The notes beneath the pieces were generated by a model. The model searched no databases, had not been told where the DNA came from, and saw only the letters and a list, made by a program, of their open reading frames with translations. A stretch of 64,000 nt of DNA, taken from Cybelea sp963824595 (GTDB taxonomy: Bacteria; Vulcanimicrobiota; Vulcanimicrobiia; Vulcanimicrobiales; Vulcanimicrobiaceae). Numbering within the stretch: the stretch's first letter is position 1; the number at the start of each line of letters is the position of its first letter. Below are positions 34,232 to 42,744 of the stretch, in pieces. The stretch covers positions 271,562-335,561 of the forward strand of contig CAWGPY010000007.1 of the NCBI GenBank assembly GCA_963824595.1. The letters are read 5' to 3'. The translations under genes and the position numbers were made by a program.

Positions 34232-35245
34232 ATGATTGCCGTCAGCAGCGCGATCATCATCATCATCCTGATCGTCGCGTTCTTCTCGTTTCTCTATTAC
34301 TTCCCGATCGGCTTGTGGATCCGCACCATCGCCGCCGGGGTTCCGCTGGGCATCATCGCGCTGGTTCGCATGCGGCTCATCGGGATTCCGCCGAGTGTGA
34401 TCGTGACCAACTACGTGCGCGCTCGCAAGGCCGGGCTGGATCTGACCGTGGATCAGATGCAATCGCACTATCTCGCCGGCGGCAACGTGGAAAAGGTGAC
34501 GCTCGCGATGATCGCGGCGCAGCGGGCCCAGATCCCGCTCGAATGGCAGCGCGCCGCGGCGATCGACCTCGCGGGCCGGGACGTGCTGGAAGCGCTGCAG
34601 ACCTCGGTGAATCCGAAGGTGATCGAGACGCCCATCTTCCAGGGCGTCGCGCAGAACGGCATCCAGCTCAACGTCAAGGCGCGAATCACGGTGCGCAGCA
34701 ACCTCGATCGGTACGTCGGCGGCGCCGGCGAGCCGACGATCATCGCGCGCGTCGGCGAGGGCGTCGTCTCCGCGGTGGGCGCCGCGATCGACCACAAAGA
34801 GGTGCTGGAGTATCCCGACCGGATCAGCAAGGCGGTGCTGGCGAAGGGGCTCGATGCGGGAACTGCGTTCGAGATCGTCTCCATCGACATCGCCGACGTT
34901 GACGTCGGCAAGAACATCGGAGCCGAGCTGCAGACGAGCCAGGCCGAGGCCGACCGGCGCATCGCGCAGGCCAAGGCCGCAGAACGGCAGTACGCGGCGC
35001 TGGCGGCCGAACAGGAGCAGAAGGCCGAGACGCAGGCGATGCGAGCCAAAGTCGTCGAGGCCGAGGCCACGATCCCGCAGGCCATCGCGCAGGCGTTCAT
35101 TCACGGCAATTTGGGCGTGATGGACTATTACCGGCTGAAGAACGTGCAGGCCGACACGGAGATGCGCTCCTCGATCGGCGCCTCGACCGAGAGTGCGACG
35201 GACGCGCAACAGCAGCCCCCGCTCGCGGGACCGCCCGTCAAGTAA
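34232..35245 (+). CDS. floA: Flotillin-like SPFH protein
   Basis: The product is 337 residues. An N-terminal membrane hairpin (residues about 5-45) is followed by an SPFH/PHB domain (GGNVEKVTLAMIAAQRAQIPLEWQRAAAIDLAGRDVLEAL, QNGIQLNVKARITVR, EYPDRISKAVLAKGLDAGTAFEI) and a coiled coil rich in Glu/Ala/Gln at about residues 225-290. It matches bacterial FloA (YqfA-type) in length and order. TAGGAG precedes the ATG by 6 bases. Usually paired with NfeD, as here. Confidence 0.95.
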   Translation: MIAVSSAIIIIILIVAFFSFLYYFPIGLWIRTIAAGVPLGIIALVRMRLIGIPPSVIVTNYVRARKAGLDLTVDQMQSHYLAGGNVEKVTLAMIAAQRAQIPLEWQRAAAIDLAGRDVLEALQTSVNPKVIETPIFQGVAQNGIQLNVKARITVRSNLDRYVGGAGEPTIIARVGEGVVSAVGAAIDHKEVLEYPDRISKAVLAKGLDAGTAFEIVSIDIADVDVGKNIGAELQTSQAEADRRIAQAKAAERQYAALAAEQEQKAETQAMRAKVVEAEATIPQAIAQAFIHGNLGVMDYYRLKNVQADTEMRSSIGASTESATDAQQQPPLAGPPVK

Positions 35246-35254
35246 GCCCGCCCC

Positions 35255-35671
35255 ATGCGTGACGTAGGGATCCTGATCTGGGTGGTGTTCCTGGTCGTCG
35301 GCGTACTCGGCAGCATGGTCTCGAGCCTTCGCAAGGCGGCCCAAACCCAGAGCCAGGCGCGCCCGGTACGGCCCGGTCCGGCGCCGGCCCGCCCCGCTCC
35401 GCAGGTCCAGGCCGGCCTGCCCGACTGGGCCCGCCAAGTCATCGCAACCCTGCCGCAGCCGCCGGCGCCCAGGCCGCGGCCCGCCCCGCCCCCGCCTCCT
35501 CCGCCCAAGCCGGCGCCGAAGCTCGCCCCCTTGCCGGAGCATGCCGGGCTTCCCCACCAGACCCGACGCCGGCATTTCTTCGGCGACCGGAACGAGCTCG
35601 TGCGGGCCGTCATCGCGGCTGAGGTGCTCGGCAAGCCCCGCGCGTTCAACGACGAATACGTTGGGCGTTGA
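35255..35671 (+). CDS. Small membrane-anchored protein with proline-rich region
   Basis: The product is 138 residues. One membrane helix at about residues 5-23 (VGILIWVVFLVVGVLGSMVSSL), then a linker with two proline/alanine-rich stretches (including PRPAPPPPPPPKPAPK) and a conserved-looking C-terminal segment QTRRRHFFGDRNELVRAVIAAEVLGKPRAFNDEY. No family is recognised. It sits between floA and phoH, overlapping the phoH start by 4 bases, so it may be part of the same transcript. Confidence 0.65.
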   Translation: MRDVGILIWVVFLVVGVLGSMVSSLRKAAQTQSQARPVRPGPAPARPAPQVQAGLPDWARQVIATLPQPPAPRPRPAPPPPPPPKPAPKLAPLPEHAGLPHQTRRRHFFGDRNELVRAVIAAEVLGKPRAFNDEYVGR

Positions 35672-36615
35672 CCGCCCAACGATCCATTGACCTCGGCGAT
35701 CTCTCCGATCGCGTGCGCCTCTTCGGAGAGTACGATCGCAATCTCTCGGCGATTGAGTCCTCGCTCGACGTCGCGGTCCATGCGGACGGCGACCGTCTGC
35801 TGCTCGCCGGCGAGGATGGGGCGGTGGAGCGCGCGGAGGGAGTGGTGCGGCGCGTGCTCGCGGCCGCCGTGGGCGGCGCGCACATCACGCCCGACGACGT
35901 AGCGCTCGCGCTCTCGGACGAGCGCGTCGAGCCCTCCGCTGCGGTGCCGGCGACGCTGCTGCGATCGCATCGCGGCCGCGAGATTCGGCCGCGTACGGCC
36001 GGCCAGCGCCGCTTCGTGCACTCCATCGAAGCGTCAACGCTAACGTTCGGCATCGGGCCGGCGGGCACCGGAAAGACCTATCTGGCCGTCGTCATGGCGG
36101 TGCGCGCGCTCAAGAAACGCGAGATCGCACGCATCGTGCTATCGCGCCCCGCCGTCGAGGCCGGCGAGCGGCTCGGATTCCTGCCGGGGGACCTGCGCGA
36201 GAAGTTCGACCCGTACATGCGGCCGCTCTTCGACGCGCTCAACGACGTGCTCGACGACACCGTCGTCAACAAATACATGGAGCGCGGCACGCTCGAGGTG
36301 GCGCCGCTGGCGTTCATGCGCGGCCGAACTCTGTCGGACTCGTTCGTGATCCTCGACGAGGCGCAGAACGCGACCGACGACCAACTGAAGATGTTTCTGA
36401 CGCGTCTGGGCAGCGGCTCGAAGATGATCGTTACCGGCGACGTGACGCAGATCGACCTTCCGGTGGGGCAGCGCAGCGGGCTGCGCGCCGCCGCAAACCG
36501 CTTGCGCGAGATCGACGACGTGGGCGTCGTGGAGCTCGACGAAACCGACGTCGTGCGGCACCCCCTCGTCGCGAAGATCGTGCGCGCCTACGCCGCGCAA
36601 CCGCAGACCGCGTGA
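35668..36615 (+). CDS. phoH: PhoH family ATPase
   Basis: The product is 315 residues. Start TTG 35668 overlaps the previous TGA (TTGA). An N-terminal KH-like region is followed by the PhoH ATPase: FGIGPAGTGKTYLAVVMAV (Walker A), LSRPAVEAGERLGFLPGDLREKFDPYMRPLFDAL, SFVILDEAQNATDDQLKMFLTRLG (Walker B) and MIVTGDVTQIDLP. A likely RNA-associated ATPase. It lies directly upstream of ybeY, a very common gene order. Confidence 0.95.
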   Translation: MTAQRSIDLGDLSDRVRLFGEYDRNLSAIESSLDVAVHADGDRLLLAGEDGAVERAEGVVRRVLAAAVGGAHITPDDVALALSDERVEPSAAVPATLLRSHRGREIRPRTAGQRRFVHSIEASTLTFGIGPAGTGKTYLAVVMAVRALKKREIARIVLSRPAVEAGERLGFLPGDLREKFDPYMRPLFDALNDVLDDTVVNKYMERGTLEVAPLAFMRGRTLSDSFVILDEAQNATDDQLKMFLTRLGSGSKMIVTGDVTQIDLPVGQRSGLRAAANRLREIDDVGVVELDETDVVRHPLVAKIVRAYAAQPQTA

Positions 36616-37064
36616 TCTACTACCGCAACGACGTTCGGCGCAGCGGCGTTGACGGCCGGGCGCTCGTCGCAACGGCGAAGCGGCTTCTCACCGCGCTCGG
36701 CGAGGCCGGTTCGGCGCTCTCGCTATCGCTGGTGGGCGACGCCGCGATTCGCGAGCTCAACCGCGAGTATCGCGGCCGCGACCGCGCGACCGACGTGCTG
36801 AGCTTTCCGCTCGGCGACCAGCCCGCGCCGGCCGCCGAACGGCTGCTGGGCGACGTGGTGATCTCGGTGGATACGGCCGCGCGCCAGGCCGCGGAGTACG
36901 ACGCGACCCTGCAGCGCGAGATCTACCGGCTGCTGATTCACGGCGTGCTGCACCTCAAAGGCCACGATCACCTCGAGCGCGACGAGCGCCTGGCGATGGA
37001 GCGCGAGGAGCGCCGCCTGGCCGAGGCGATAGCGCTGCCTTGGCCCTACGGCGCGCGACGCTGA
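36612..37064 (+). CDS. ybeY: Endoribonuclease YbeY (rRNA maturation)
   Basis: The product is 150 residues, with GTG 36612 overlapping the phoH stop. The zinc-binding signature HGVLHLKGHDH (three His) and TDVLSFPL are present. YbeY acts in 16S rRNA 3'-end maturation and ribosome quality control. The stop overlaps the next start (TGATG). Gene order phoH-ybeY-dgkA matches many bacteria. Confidence 0.95.
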   Translation: MIYYRNDVRRSGVDGRALVATAKRLLTALGEAGSALSLSLVGDAAIRELNREYRGRDRATDVLSFPLGDQPAPAAERLLGDVVISVDTAARQAAEYDATLQREIYRLLIHGVLHLKGHDHLERDERLAMEREERRLAEAIALPWPYGARR

Positions 37065-37852
37065 TGCACAATCCGATCGACGACCGCGGGAGACGCCTCT
37101 CGCCGCCGCCGCGGCCGGGCGAGCCGCACTATTTGCCGATCGAGCGCAGCCGCATCCTGCGGTCGTTCCACCACGCGTTCGAGGGCATCATCTACACGAC
37201 GCGCACGCAGCCGAACATGCGCGTGCACTTCGTCATCGCGGCGCTGGTGCTGCTCGCGACGCTGGTGCTGCGCCTCGAGCGCTTCTACGTCGTGGCGACC
37301 GTCGCGCTCGTCGCGCTCGTGCTGAGCCTCGAGCTGGTCAACACCGCGATCGAGTCGCTGGTGGATCTGCTCACCGTCACGCACCACCCGCTGGCCAAGA
37401 GCGCGAAGGACGCCGCCGCCGGCGCGGTGCTCGTCGCCGCGGTGGGCGCCGCGCTGTGCGGCTATCTGATCTTCTATCAAGGCATCATGAGCGGCGGCGA
37501 GCGCGTGTTTCAGGCCGTGCAGGCGGTGCCGGCCAACGCGGCGCTCATCGCGCTCGTCGTCGTCGCGATCGCGACGGTCTTCGCCAAGGCCTGGGTCGGA
37601 CGCGGGTCGGCGTTACAAGGAGGCGCCGTGTCGGGGCACGCGGCGCTCGCCTTCGCGGTCGCCACGCTCTTGGCGTTCTTCTATCAGAAACCCCTGGCGG
37701 CGATCCTCGCCTACTTCGTGGCCTTTCTCGTGGCCCAGAGCCGCGTGGAGGCGCGGATCCACCGGCCCTTCGAGGTGCTCTGGGGCGCCGTGCTCGGCAC
37801 GGTCGTCGCCCTGGCGATCTACGTGCTGGTGCGGCCGCACGTTATGTTATAA
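37064..37852 (+). CDS. Fusion of diacylglycerol/undecaprenol kinase and PAP2 phosphatase
   Basis: The product is 262 residues. Residues about 25-145 match DgkA-type membrane kinases (FHHAFEGIIYTTRTQPNMRVHFVIA, LELVNTAIESLVDL, HPLAKSAKDAAAGAVLVAA). Residues about 165-260 match the PAP2 superfamily (GSALQGGAVSGHAALAFAVATLLAF, SRVEARIHRPFEVLWGAVLG). The two domains suggest phosphorylation and dephosphorylation of the same lipid, probably undecaprenol or diacylglycerol. ATG 37064 overlaps the ybeY stop. The corC promoter lies inside its last codons. Confidence 0.88.
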   Translation: MHNPIDDRGRRLSPPPRPGEPHYLPIERSRILRSFHHAFEGIIYTTRTQPNMRVHFVIAALVLLATLVLRLERFYVVATVALVALVLSLELVNTAIESLVDLLTVTHHPLAKSAKDAAAGAVLVAAVGAALCGYLIFYQGIMSGGERVFQAVQAVPANAALIALVVVAIATVFAKAWVGRGSALQGGAVSGHAALAFAVATLLAFFYQKPLAAILAYFVAFLVAQSRVEARIHRPFEVLWGAVLGTVVALAIYVLVRPHVML

Positions 37853-37853
37853 T
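37845..37853 (+). promoter_or_regulatory. Extended -10 promoter for corC inside the upstream gene
   Basis: TGT-TATAAT (TATAAT 37848-37853) covers the stop codon of the DgkA-PAP2 gene and ends 9 bases before TTG 37863. This supports an independent near-leaderless corC transcript. Confidence 0.6.
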
Positions 37854-37862
37854 GGCGCCGAC

Positions 37863-39197
37863 TTGACTACGGATCCCGCTCCTAGTAGCCCGGGAAGCCT
37901 CCCGTACCAGATCGCCGCGCTGATCGCGCTCGTCCTCCTGGCGGCCTTTTTCGCGGCCTGCGAGGCCGCCCTCGTTTCGACCAGCCGCCTGCGCGCACGG
38001 TCCCTGGCGGAGCGGCGCGTGCGCGGCGCCGCCAACCTGCAGGACATGGTTGACGACAAGACCACCTTCCTGACGTCGGTCCTCGTCGGGAACACGATCG
38101 TGCTGCTCGCTGCAGATTCGCTGGCCACCTACATCGCGATCTCGCTCAACCTGCCCCGCGGGGCGATCCTCTCGACGGTCGTGATGACGGTGGTCTTCCT
38201 GCTCTTCGGCGAGATCGTGCCGAAGACGGTGGCCACGGGCGACAGCGAGCGCTGGGCGCTGCGGCTCGGGTTCCCGATGCGGTGGGCCGCCTACGTGCTG
38301 ACGCCGATCGCGCGCACGTTCCAGGTCGTCACCGACCTGATCCTCCGGCTCTTCGGCATCAAGCACGCCCATCGCCCGTACGTCACGGAAGAGGACATTC
38401 GCGCGCTGGTCAACGTCGGTGCGGAGCAGCGCGTAATCGAAGAGCAGGAACGCGAGATGATCCACTCGGTGATGGAGTTCGGCGATACGATCGTCCGCGA
38501 GGTGATGAAGCCGCGTCCCGAGATGGTGGCGGTCTCGATCGACGACTCGCCGCGCCGGGTGCTCGACGTCGTGATCGCGGAAGGCTACTCGAAGCTGCCG
38601 GTCTATCAAGAGTCGAAGGACGACGTCGTCGGGGTGATTCACGACCGCGAGCTGCTCATCGCGCTTGCCGACGGGTCGCTCGCGCGCACCGGCGTGAAGA
38701 CGCTGATGCGGACGGCCGTCCACGTTCCGGAGACGAAGAAGATCGCCGACCTGCTGCGCGAGATGCAGCGCGACAAGTTCTCGCTCGCGATCGTCGTCGA
38801 CGAATACGGCGGCACGGCCGGTTTGGTTACGATGGAGGATCTGCTCGAGGAGATCGTGGGCGAGATCCGCGACGAGCACGACGTGGACGAGCAAGAGCCG
38901 ATTTCGGTCGTGTCCGACAGCGAAGCCGTCATCGAAGCGGGCACGAACATCGAGGACGTCAACGCAAAACTCGGCACCCAGCTGCCGACCGAGGATTTCG
39001 AGACGATCGGCGGTTACACGGTGGGCTTGTTCGGGCGGCTGCCCAAAGAAGGTGAGGAAGTGGACGGGGCCGACCACACACGGCTGCGCGTCGATCGCAC
39101 GCGCGGCCGCCGCATTCTGACCGTGCGCATGTATTACAACGGCAGCATCGACCGATCGCAGGAAGCAGAGGACGCTGACGCAGCCGCGCGCCTATAA
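37863..39197 (+). CDS. CNNM/CorC family transporter-associated protein (hemolysin-like)
   Basis: The product is 444 residues. An N-terminal DUF21/CNNM membrane domain (LIALVLLAAFFAACEAALVSTSRLRARSLAERR...LVGNTIVLLAADSLATYIAI, FLLFGEIVPKTVATGD) is followed by two CBS domains (VREVMKPRPEMVAVSIDDSP; MRTAVHVPETKKIADLLREM, VDEYGGTAGLVTMEDLLEEIVGEI) and a C-terminal CorC_HlyC domain. Such proteins are linked to magnesium/cobalt transport. The start is TTG 37863. In many genomes it is near ybeY, as here. Confidence 0.92.
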   Translation: MTTDPAPSSPGSLPYQIAALIALVLLAAFFAACEAALVSTSRLRARSLAERRVRGAANLQDMVDDKTTFLTSVLVGNTIVLLAADSLATYIAISLNLPRGAILSTVVMTVVFLLFGEIVPKTVATGDSERWALRLGFPMRWAAYVLTPIARTFQVVTDLILRLFGIKHAHRPYVTEEDIRALVNVGAEQRVIEEQEREMIHSVMEFGDTIVREVMKPRPEMVAVSIDDSPRRVLDVVIAEGYSKLPVYQESKDDVVGVIHDRELLIALADGSLARTGVKTLMRTAVHVPETKKIADLLREMQRDKFSLAIVVDEYGGTAGLVTMEDLLEEIVGEIRDEHDVDEQEPISVVSDSEAVIEAGTNIEDVNAKLGTQLPTEDFETIGGYTVGLFGRLPKEGEEVDGADHTRLRVDRTRGRRILTVRMYYNGSIDRSQEAEDADAAARL

Positions 39198-39207
39198 GAC
39201 GCGCGGC

Positions 39208-39915
39208 GTGGTGCTGCGGGCACGGCAGCTCGGCGAGGCCGACCGCATCGTGACGCTCTTCACCAGCGAGCGCGGAAAGCTCGACGCCGTGGCGAAGGGC
39301 GTGCGCCGGGCGCGCAGTCACTTGGCCGGGCGGATCGAGTTTGCGAGCGAGTGCGCGTTCTTGATGCACCGCGGCCGATCGCTCGACGTGATCGTCTCGG
39401 CCGAGATCGTGCACGCGCCGTGGACGCGCCTGGTCGAACCCGAACGCTATGCCGTGGCCGCCGTGGTCGCCGAGCTCGTGGACGCCTTCTGCGAACCCGA
39501 CCTCGCGATGCCCGACGTCTACGCGCTGCTGACCGGCGCGATCGCCGCCGTTGCCGAAGCGCCCGCCCCGCGCGCCCTGCTGGCGCGCTTCTCGCTGCGG
39601 TTGCTCGAGATGCTGGGGCTCGCGCCGCCGCTGGAGTCGTGCGTGCGCTGCGGCGAGCCGCTGCCGCCGGGAGCGGCATGGCTCGACGCCGAGGCGGGCG
39701 GCCTGGTGGAAGAGGGCTGCCGCGAGCGCTGGCGCGACCTGCCGGAGCTTGCGCCGGCCGATCGAGCGAGCCTGCGCGGCCTCGCGCAGCCCAAGGGCGC
39801 CGCGGCAACGCTGCGCGCGACGCCCGGGGCGGCCGCCGCCGTTGACGAGCTCGTGGCGCATCACCTCGGAAAACGGCCGAAGTCGCTCGCCCACCTGACC
39901 ACGCTCGGAGCGTAG
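39208..39915 (+). CDS. recO: DNA repair protein RecO
   Basis: The product is 235 residues from GTG 39208. RecO anneals ssDNA and loads RecA with RecR. Recognised from VVLRARQLGEADRIVTLFTSERGKLDAVAKGVRRARSHLAGRIEFASECAF (OB fold), zinc-site cysteines C148 and C151 (SCVRCG), and LLARFSLRLLEMLGLAP. The frame is open upstream and YKTRG, which normally precedes this motif, is encoded from 39193; CTG 39175, preceded by AGAGGA, could be the true start. It overlaps or abuts the corC stop. Confidence 0.9.
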   Translation: MVLRARQLGEADRIVTLFTSERGKLDAVAKGVRRARSHLAGRIEFASECAFLMHRGRSLDVIVSAEIVHAPWTRLVEPERYAVAAVVAELVDAFCEPDLAMPDVYALLTGAIAAVAEAPAPRALLARFSLRLLEMLGLAPPLESCVRCGEPLPPGAAWLDAEAGGLVEEGCRERWRDLPELAPADRASLRGLAQPKGAAATLRATPGAAAAVDELVAHHLGKRPKSLAHLTTLGA

Positions 39916-39918
39916 CGC

Positions 39919-40335
39919 GTGTTCATGGCGCTCGACGTGGGCAGCAAGCGCATCGGCATCGCCGTGGCCGATCCCAGCGGCACGTACGCGTTGCCCCTCG
40001 CGACGATCGAGCGCACCAGCCGGCGCGCGGACCTCGCGAGCATCAAAGAGTACGTCGATTCGTACGGGATTCGCGAGCTCGTGGTCGGGGATCCGATCAC
40101 GCTGCGCGGAGAGCGCGGCCTGGCCGCTGCGACGATCGACGCGTTCGTCGAGGATCTACGCGGCGTCTTCGACGGCGCGATTCACCGCGTTGACGAGCGT
40201 CTGACCACCGCGCAGGCCACCAAGGGGCTCATCGCCGCGGACGTTTCGCGGAAGAAGCGGCGCGAGGTCGTCGATCGCATGGCGGCCGCGCTGATTCTCG
40301 AGTCGTTTCTCGCCCGCCGGCGCCGCGGCGCGTGA
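39919..40335 (+). CDS. ruvX: Pre-16S rRNA nuclease (YqgF/RuvX)
   Basis: The product is 138 residues. The RNase H-like fold signature MALDVGSKRIGIAVADPSG is followed by LVVGDPITLRGERG, VDERLTTAQATKGL and DRMAAALILESFL. YqgF completes the 5' end of 16S rRNA. GTG 39919 or ATG 39925 may be the start. The stop overlaps the mltG start (GTGA). Confidence 0.93.
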   Translation: MFMALDVGSKRIGIAVADPSGTYALPLATIERTSRRADLASIKEYVDSYGIRELVVGDPITLRGERGLAAATIDAFVEDLRGVFDGAIHRVDERLTTAQATKGLIAADVSRKKRREVVDRMAAALILESFLARRRRGA

Positions 40336-41327
40336 GCGTTCTGCGCGCGGTCGCGGCGGCGGCCGCCGTCGCGGCGCTCGCCGTGGCCGTCGCAGCGGGT
40401 TGGGCGTGGTACGCGATCTATGCCGAGCGATCGCATCCCGGTGTCGCCACGCAGGTCGTCGTCGATCGCGGCAGCACGTTCGGCCAGGTTGCGACCCAGC
40501 TGGCCGAACGCGGCGTCGTCAGCAACGTGCTCACGTTTCGTGCCCTCGCGCGCCTGCGCGGTCAGGAGGCCGACGTCCGCGCCGGCGAGTACCGGTTCGA
40601 GCCGCATCTGACTCAGGACGAAGTGCTGCGCGCGCTGGTCAGCGGGGGCGCCCAGGTGGCCGTGTGGGTGACCGTCCCGGAAGGCTTCACCGCCGCGCAG
40701 ATCGCCGGCCGCCTGCAGGGCGCCGGCGTCGGGCCGGCCGGGGCGTTTCGGAGCGACTTCATGCGCGAGCGGCTCGTCGTCGACGGCTCCCGCACGGTCA
40801 ACCTCGAAGGCTTTCTCTTCCCCAGCACGTACCTCGTGCCGCTTGGGGCCTCATCGTCTGCGGTCGCCGCGATGTTCACGGCCGAGTTCTTCAAGCAGCT
40901 CCCTGCCGACGCTGCGGTGCGCGCGCGCTCGCTGCACGTCACCGTGCCGCAGGCGGTCACCGTGGCATCGTTGATCGAGCGCGAGGCGAAGAACGACGGC
41001 GACCGCCCGAAGATCGCACGCGTGATCTATAACCGGCTGCGGCTTCGAATGCCGCTGCAGGTAGACGCCACGATCGAGTACGCGCTTCCCGAGCACAAGA
41101 CGCAGCTCTCGTTCGCGGACTTGAAGATCGACTCGCCGTACAACACCTACGTGCATCAGGGGCTGCCGCCGACGCCGATCGCCAATCCGGGCCGGCCGTC
41201 GCTGCGCGCCGCGCTGCATCCGGCCGCGGGCGACGAGCTCTACTACGTCTACTGCGGCGGCGGAAGGCACGCGTTCGCGGCCACGCTGGCCCAACATCAG
41301 GCCAACGTCGCCCGGTGTCTGCAATGA
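40332..41327 (+). CDS. mltG: Endolytic murein transglycosylase MltG
   Basis: The product is 331 residues. An N-terminal membrane helix (residues about 5-28) is followed by a LysM-like subdomain and the catalytic YceG domain: VTVPEGFTAAQIAGRLQ, LEGFLFPSTYLVPLGAS, VTVASLIEREAKNDGDRPKIARVIYNRL (catalytic Glu in EREA), LQVDATIEYAL, SPYNTYVHQGLPPTPIANPG. The enzyme cuts nascent peptidoglycan strands. It overlaps ruvX and the DUF1292 gene by 4 bases each, the usual ruvX-mltG pairing. Confidence 0.95.
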   Translation: MSVLRAVAAAAAVAALAVAVAAGWAWYAIYAERSHPGVATQVVVDRGSTFGQVATQLAERGVVSNVLTFRALARLRGQEADVRAGEYRFEPHLTQDEVLRALVSGGAQVAVWVTVPEGFTAAQIAGRLQGAGVGPAGAFRSDFMRERLVVDGSRTVNLEGFLFPSTYLVPLGASSSAVAAMFTAEFFKQLPADAAVRARSLHVTVPQAVTVASLIEREAKNDGDRPKIARVIYNRLRLRMPLQVDATIEYALPEHKTQLSFADLKIDSPYNTYVHQGLPPTPIANPGRPSLRAALHPAAGDELYYVYCGGGRHAFAATLAQHQANVARCLQ

Positions 41328-41611
41328 CGACGCCGGGCAACGGCGGGGGCGAGCAGCCTCACGGGCCGCTGGAGGTCGGCGACGTGCTGCATATCGCGAC
41401 CAAGGATGGAGCGACGCTGCCGTTCGAGGTCGTCGGCATCCTCGAGGATCCCGACGACGGCCGCACTTACGCGGTGCTGCTCAACGAGACCGAGGATCGC
41501 ACCGACGGCGAGTTCATCGTTACCGACCTCGACGGCAACCTGTTGGAGGACGCGCGGCTAGCGCAGGAGGTCGTGGACGATTTTCTGCTGCACGCCGAGG
41601 AGGACGAGTGA
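41324..41611 (+). CDS. DUF1292 family protein
   Basis: The product is 95 residues from ATG 41324, overlapping the mltG stop (ATGA). The acidic domain VLHIATKDGATLPFEVVGILEDPDDGRTYAVLLNETEDRTDGEFIVTDLDGNLLEDAR fits PF06949, small proteins often found with ruvX in Firmicutes (YrzB-like). Function is unknown. Confidence 0.8.
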   Translation: MTTPGNGGGEQPHGPLEVGDVLHIATKDGATLPFEVVGILEDPDDGRTYAVLLNETEDRTDGEFIVTDLDGNLLEDARLAQEVVDDFLLHAEEDE

Positions 41612-42744
41612 GGATCCTGTTCCTCTCCGCCAGCGTCGGCGTGGGACACCTCTCCGCGGCCAATGCCGTGAGCGACGCGCTGCACGACATAGATCCGAAC
41701 GCCCGCACGCCGGTCGTGGATTCGTATAAGTACGCCGCGCTGGTGGTTTCACGCGTCGTCTCCGACGGGTACCTGCGCATGGTGAAGACGATTCCGCAGA
41801 TGTACCGGTACATCTACAATCGGGCGGAGCGAGCGACCGAAGTCGGACGATTTCGCACGTGGGCGCATCAGTTCACCGCCGGCAACCTTCGGCCGCTGCT
41901 GCTGCGCGAACGGCCCGACGCCGTGGTGTGCACGCACGCGTTTCCGTGCGGCGCGATGGCCGAATACAAGCGCGAGTTCCCCGACGCGCCGCCGGTGGTC
42001 GGAATCGTGACCGACTTCGCCGTGCACGGGTTCTGGATTCACGACAACATCGACCGCTACGTCGTGGCGACCGACGCGATGCGTGCGGTGCTGGCGGCAC
42101 GCCGCGTGCCCGCGGAGCGGATCTCGGTCACGGGCATCCCGGTGCGGCGAGAGTTCGCGCCCGGCGCGGAGTCGCGCGCAGCACTGCGCGAGCGATTGGA
42201 TTTGCCGAACGATCGCTACGTCGTGCTTCTGATGGGCGGCGGACTCGGCATCGCGCCGATCGAGCGCATGCTGCGCGTTTTGGACTCGGTGCGCGCCCCG
42301 CTCGCGGCGGTCGTCGTCGCGGGACGTAATTCGCGCGTCTCGCGCCGGCTCTCGCAGACCGCGGATGCGGTGAACTACCCGGTGCGCGCGCTGCGGTTCG
42401 TCGAGAACGTGTACGACTACATGCACGCCGCCGACGCGTTCGTCACGAAGCCGGGCGGCCTGAGCACGGCCGAGGCGCTGGTGGCGCAGGTGCCGATGGT
42501 GCTGTGCAAGCCGCTGCCCGGCCAAGAGGAGCGCAACGCCCGCGTGCTGGTCGAGGCGGGCGCGGCGGTCCGCACCCGGCGCGTCGACGATCTGCCCGGG
42601 GCTCTCGAGGGCGTGTTGACGGATCCGCGGCGCCGCGAACGAATGGTTGCAGCCGCTCGACGCCTAGGGCGCCCGGACGCCGCGGGTGAAGCGGCCTCGA
42701 TGATCGCACGGTTGATCGAGCTGCGTAAGGAGGTCGTCGCGTGA
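41608..42744 (+). CDS. MGDG synthase / UgtP-like glycosyltransferase
   Basis: The product is 378 residues, GTG 41608 overlapping the previous stop. The N-domain has ILFLSASVGVGHLSAANAVSDAL (the GGGH-type MGDG_synth motif), TDFAVHGFWIHDNIDRYVVATD and ISVTGIPVRREF; the GT-B C-domain has VLLMGGGLGIAP and YMHAADAFVTKPGGLSTAEALVAQVPMVLCKPLPGQEERNA. This GT28 group transfers glucose or galactose to diacylglycerol, so a membrane glycolipid product is likely. A MurG-like role is less likely, as the N-domain is of the MGDG type. Confidence 0.87.
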   Translation: MRILFLSASVGVGHLSAANAVSDALHDIDPNARTPVVDSYKYAALVVSRVVSDGYLRMVKTIPQMYRYIYNRAERATEVGRFRTWAHQFTAGNLRPLLLRERPDAVVCTHAFPCGAMAEYKREFPDAPPVVGIVTDFAVHGFWIHDNIDRYVVATDAMRAVLAARRVPAERISVTGIPVRREFAPGAESRAALRERLDLPNDRYVVLLMGGGLGIAPIERMLRVLDSVRAPLAAVVVAGRNSRVSRRLSQTADAVNYPVRALRFVENVYDYMHAADAFVTKPGGLSTAEALVAQVPMVLCKPLPGQEERNARVLVEAGAAVRTRRVDDLPGALEGVLTDPRRRERMVAAARRLGRPDAAGEAASMIARLIELRKEVVA

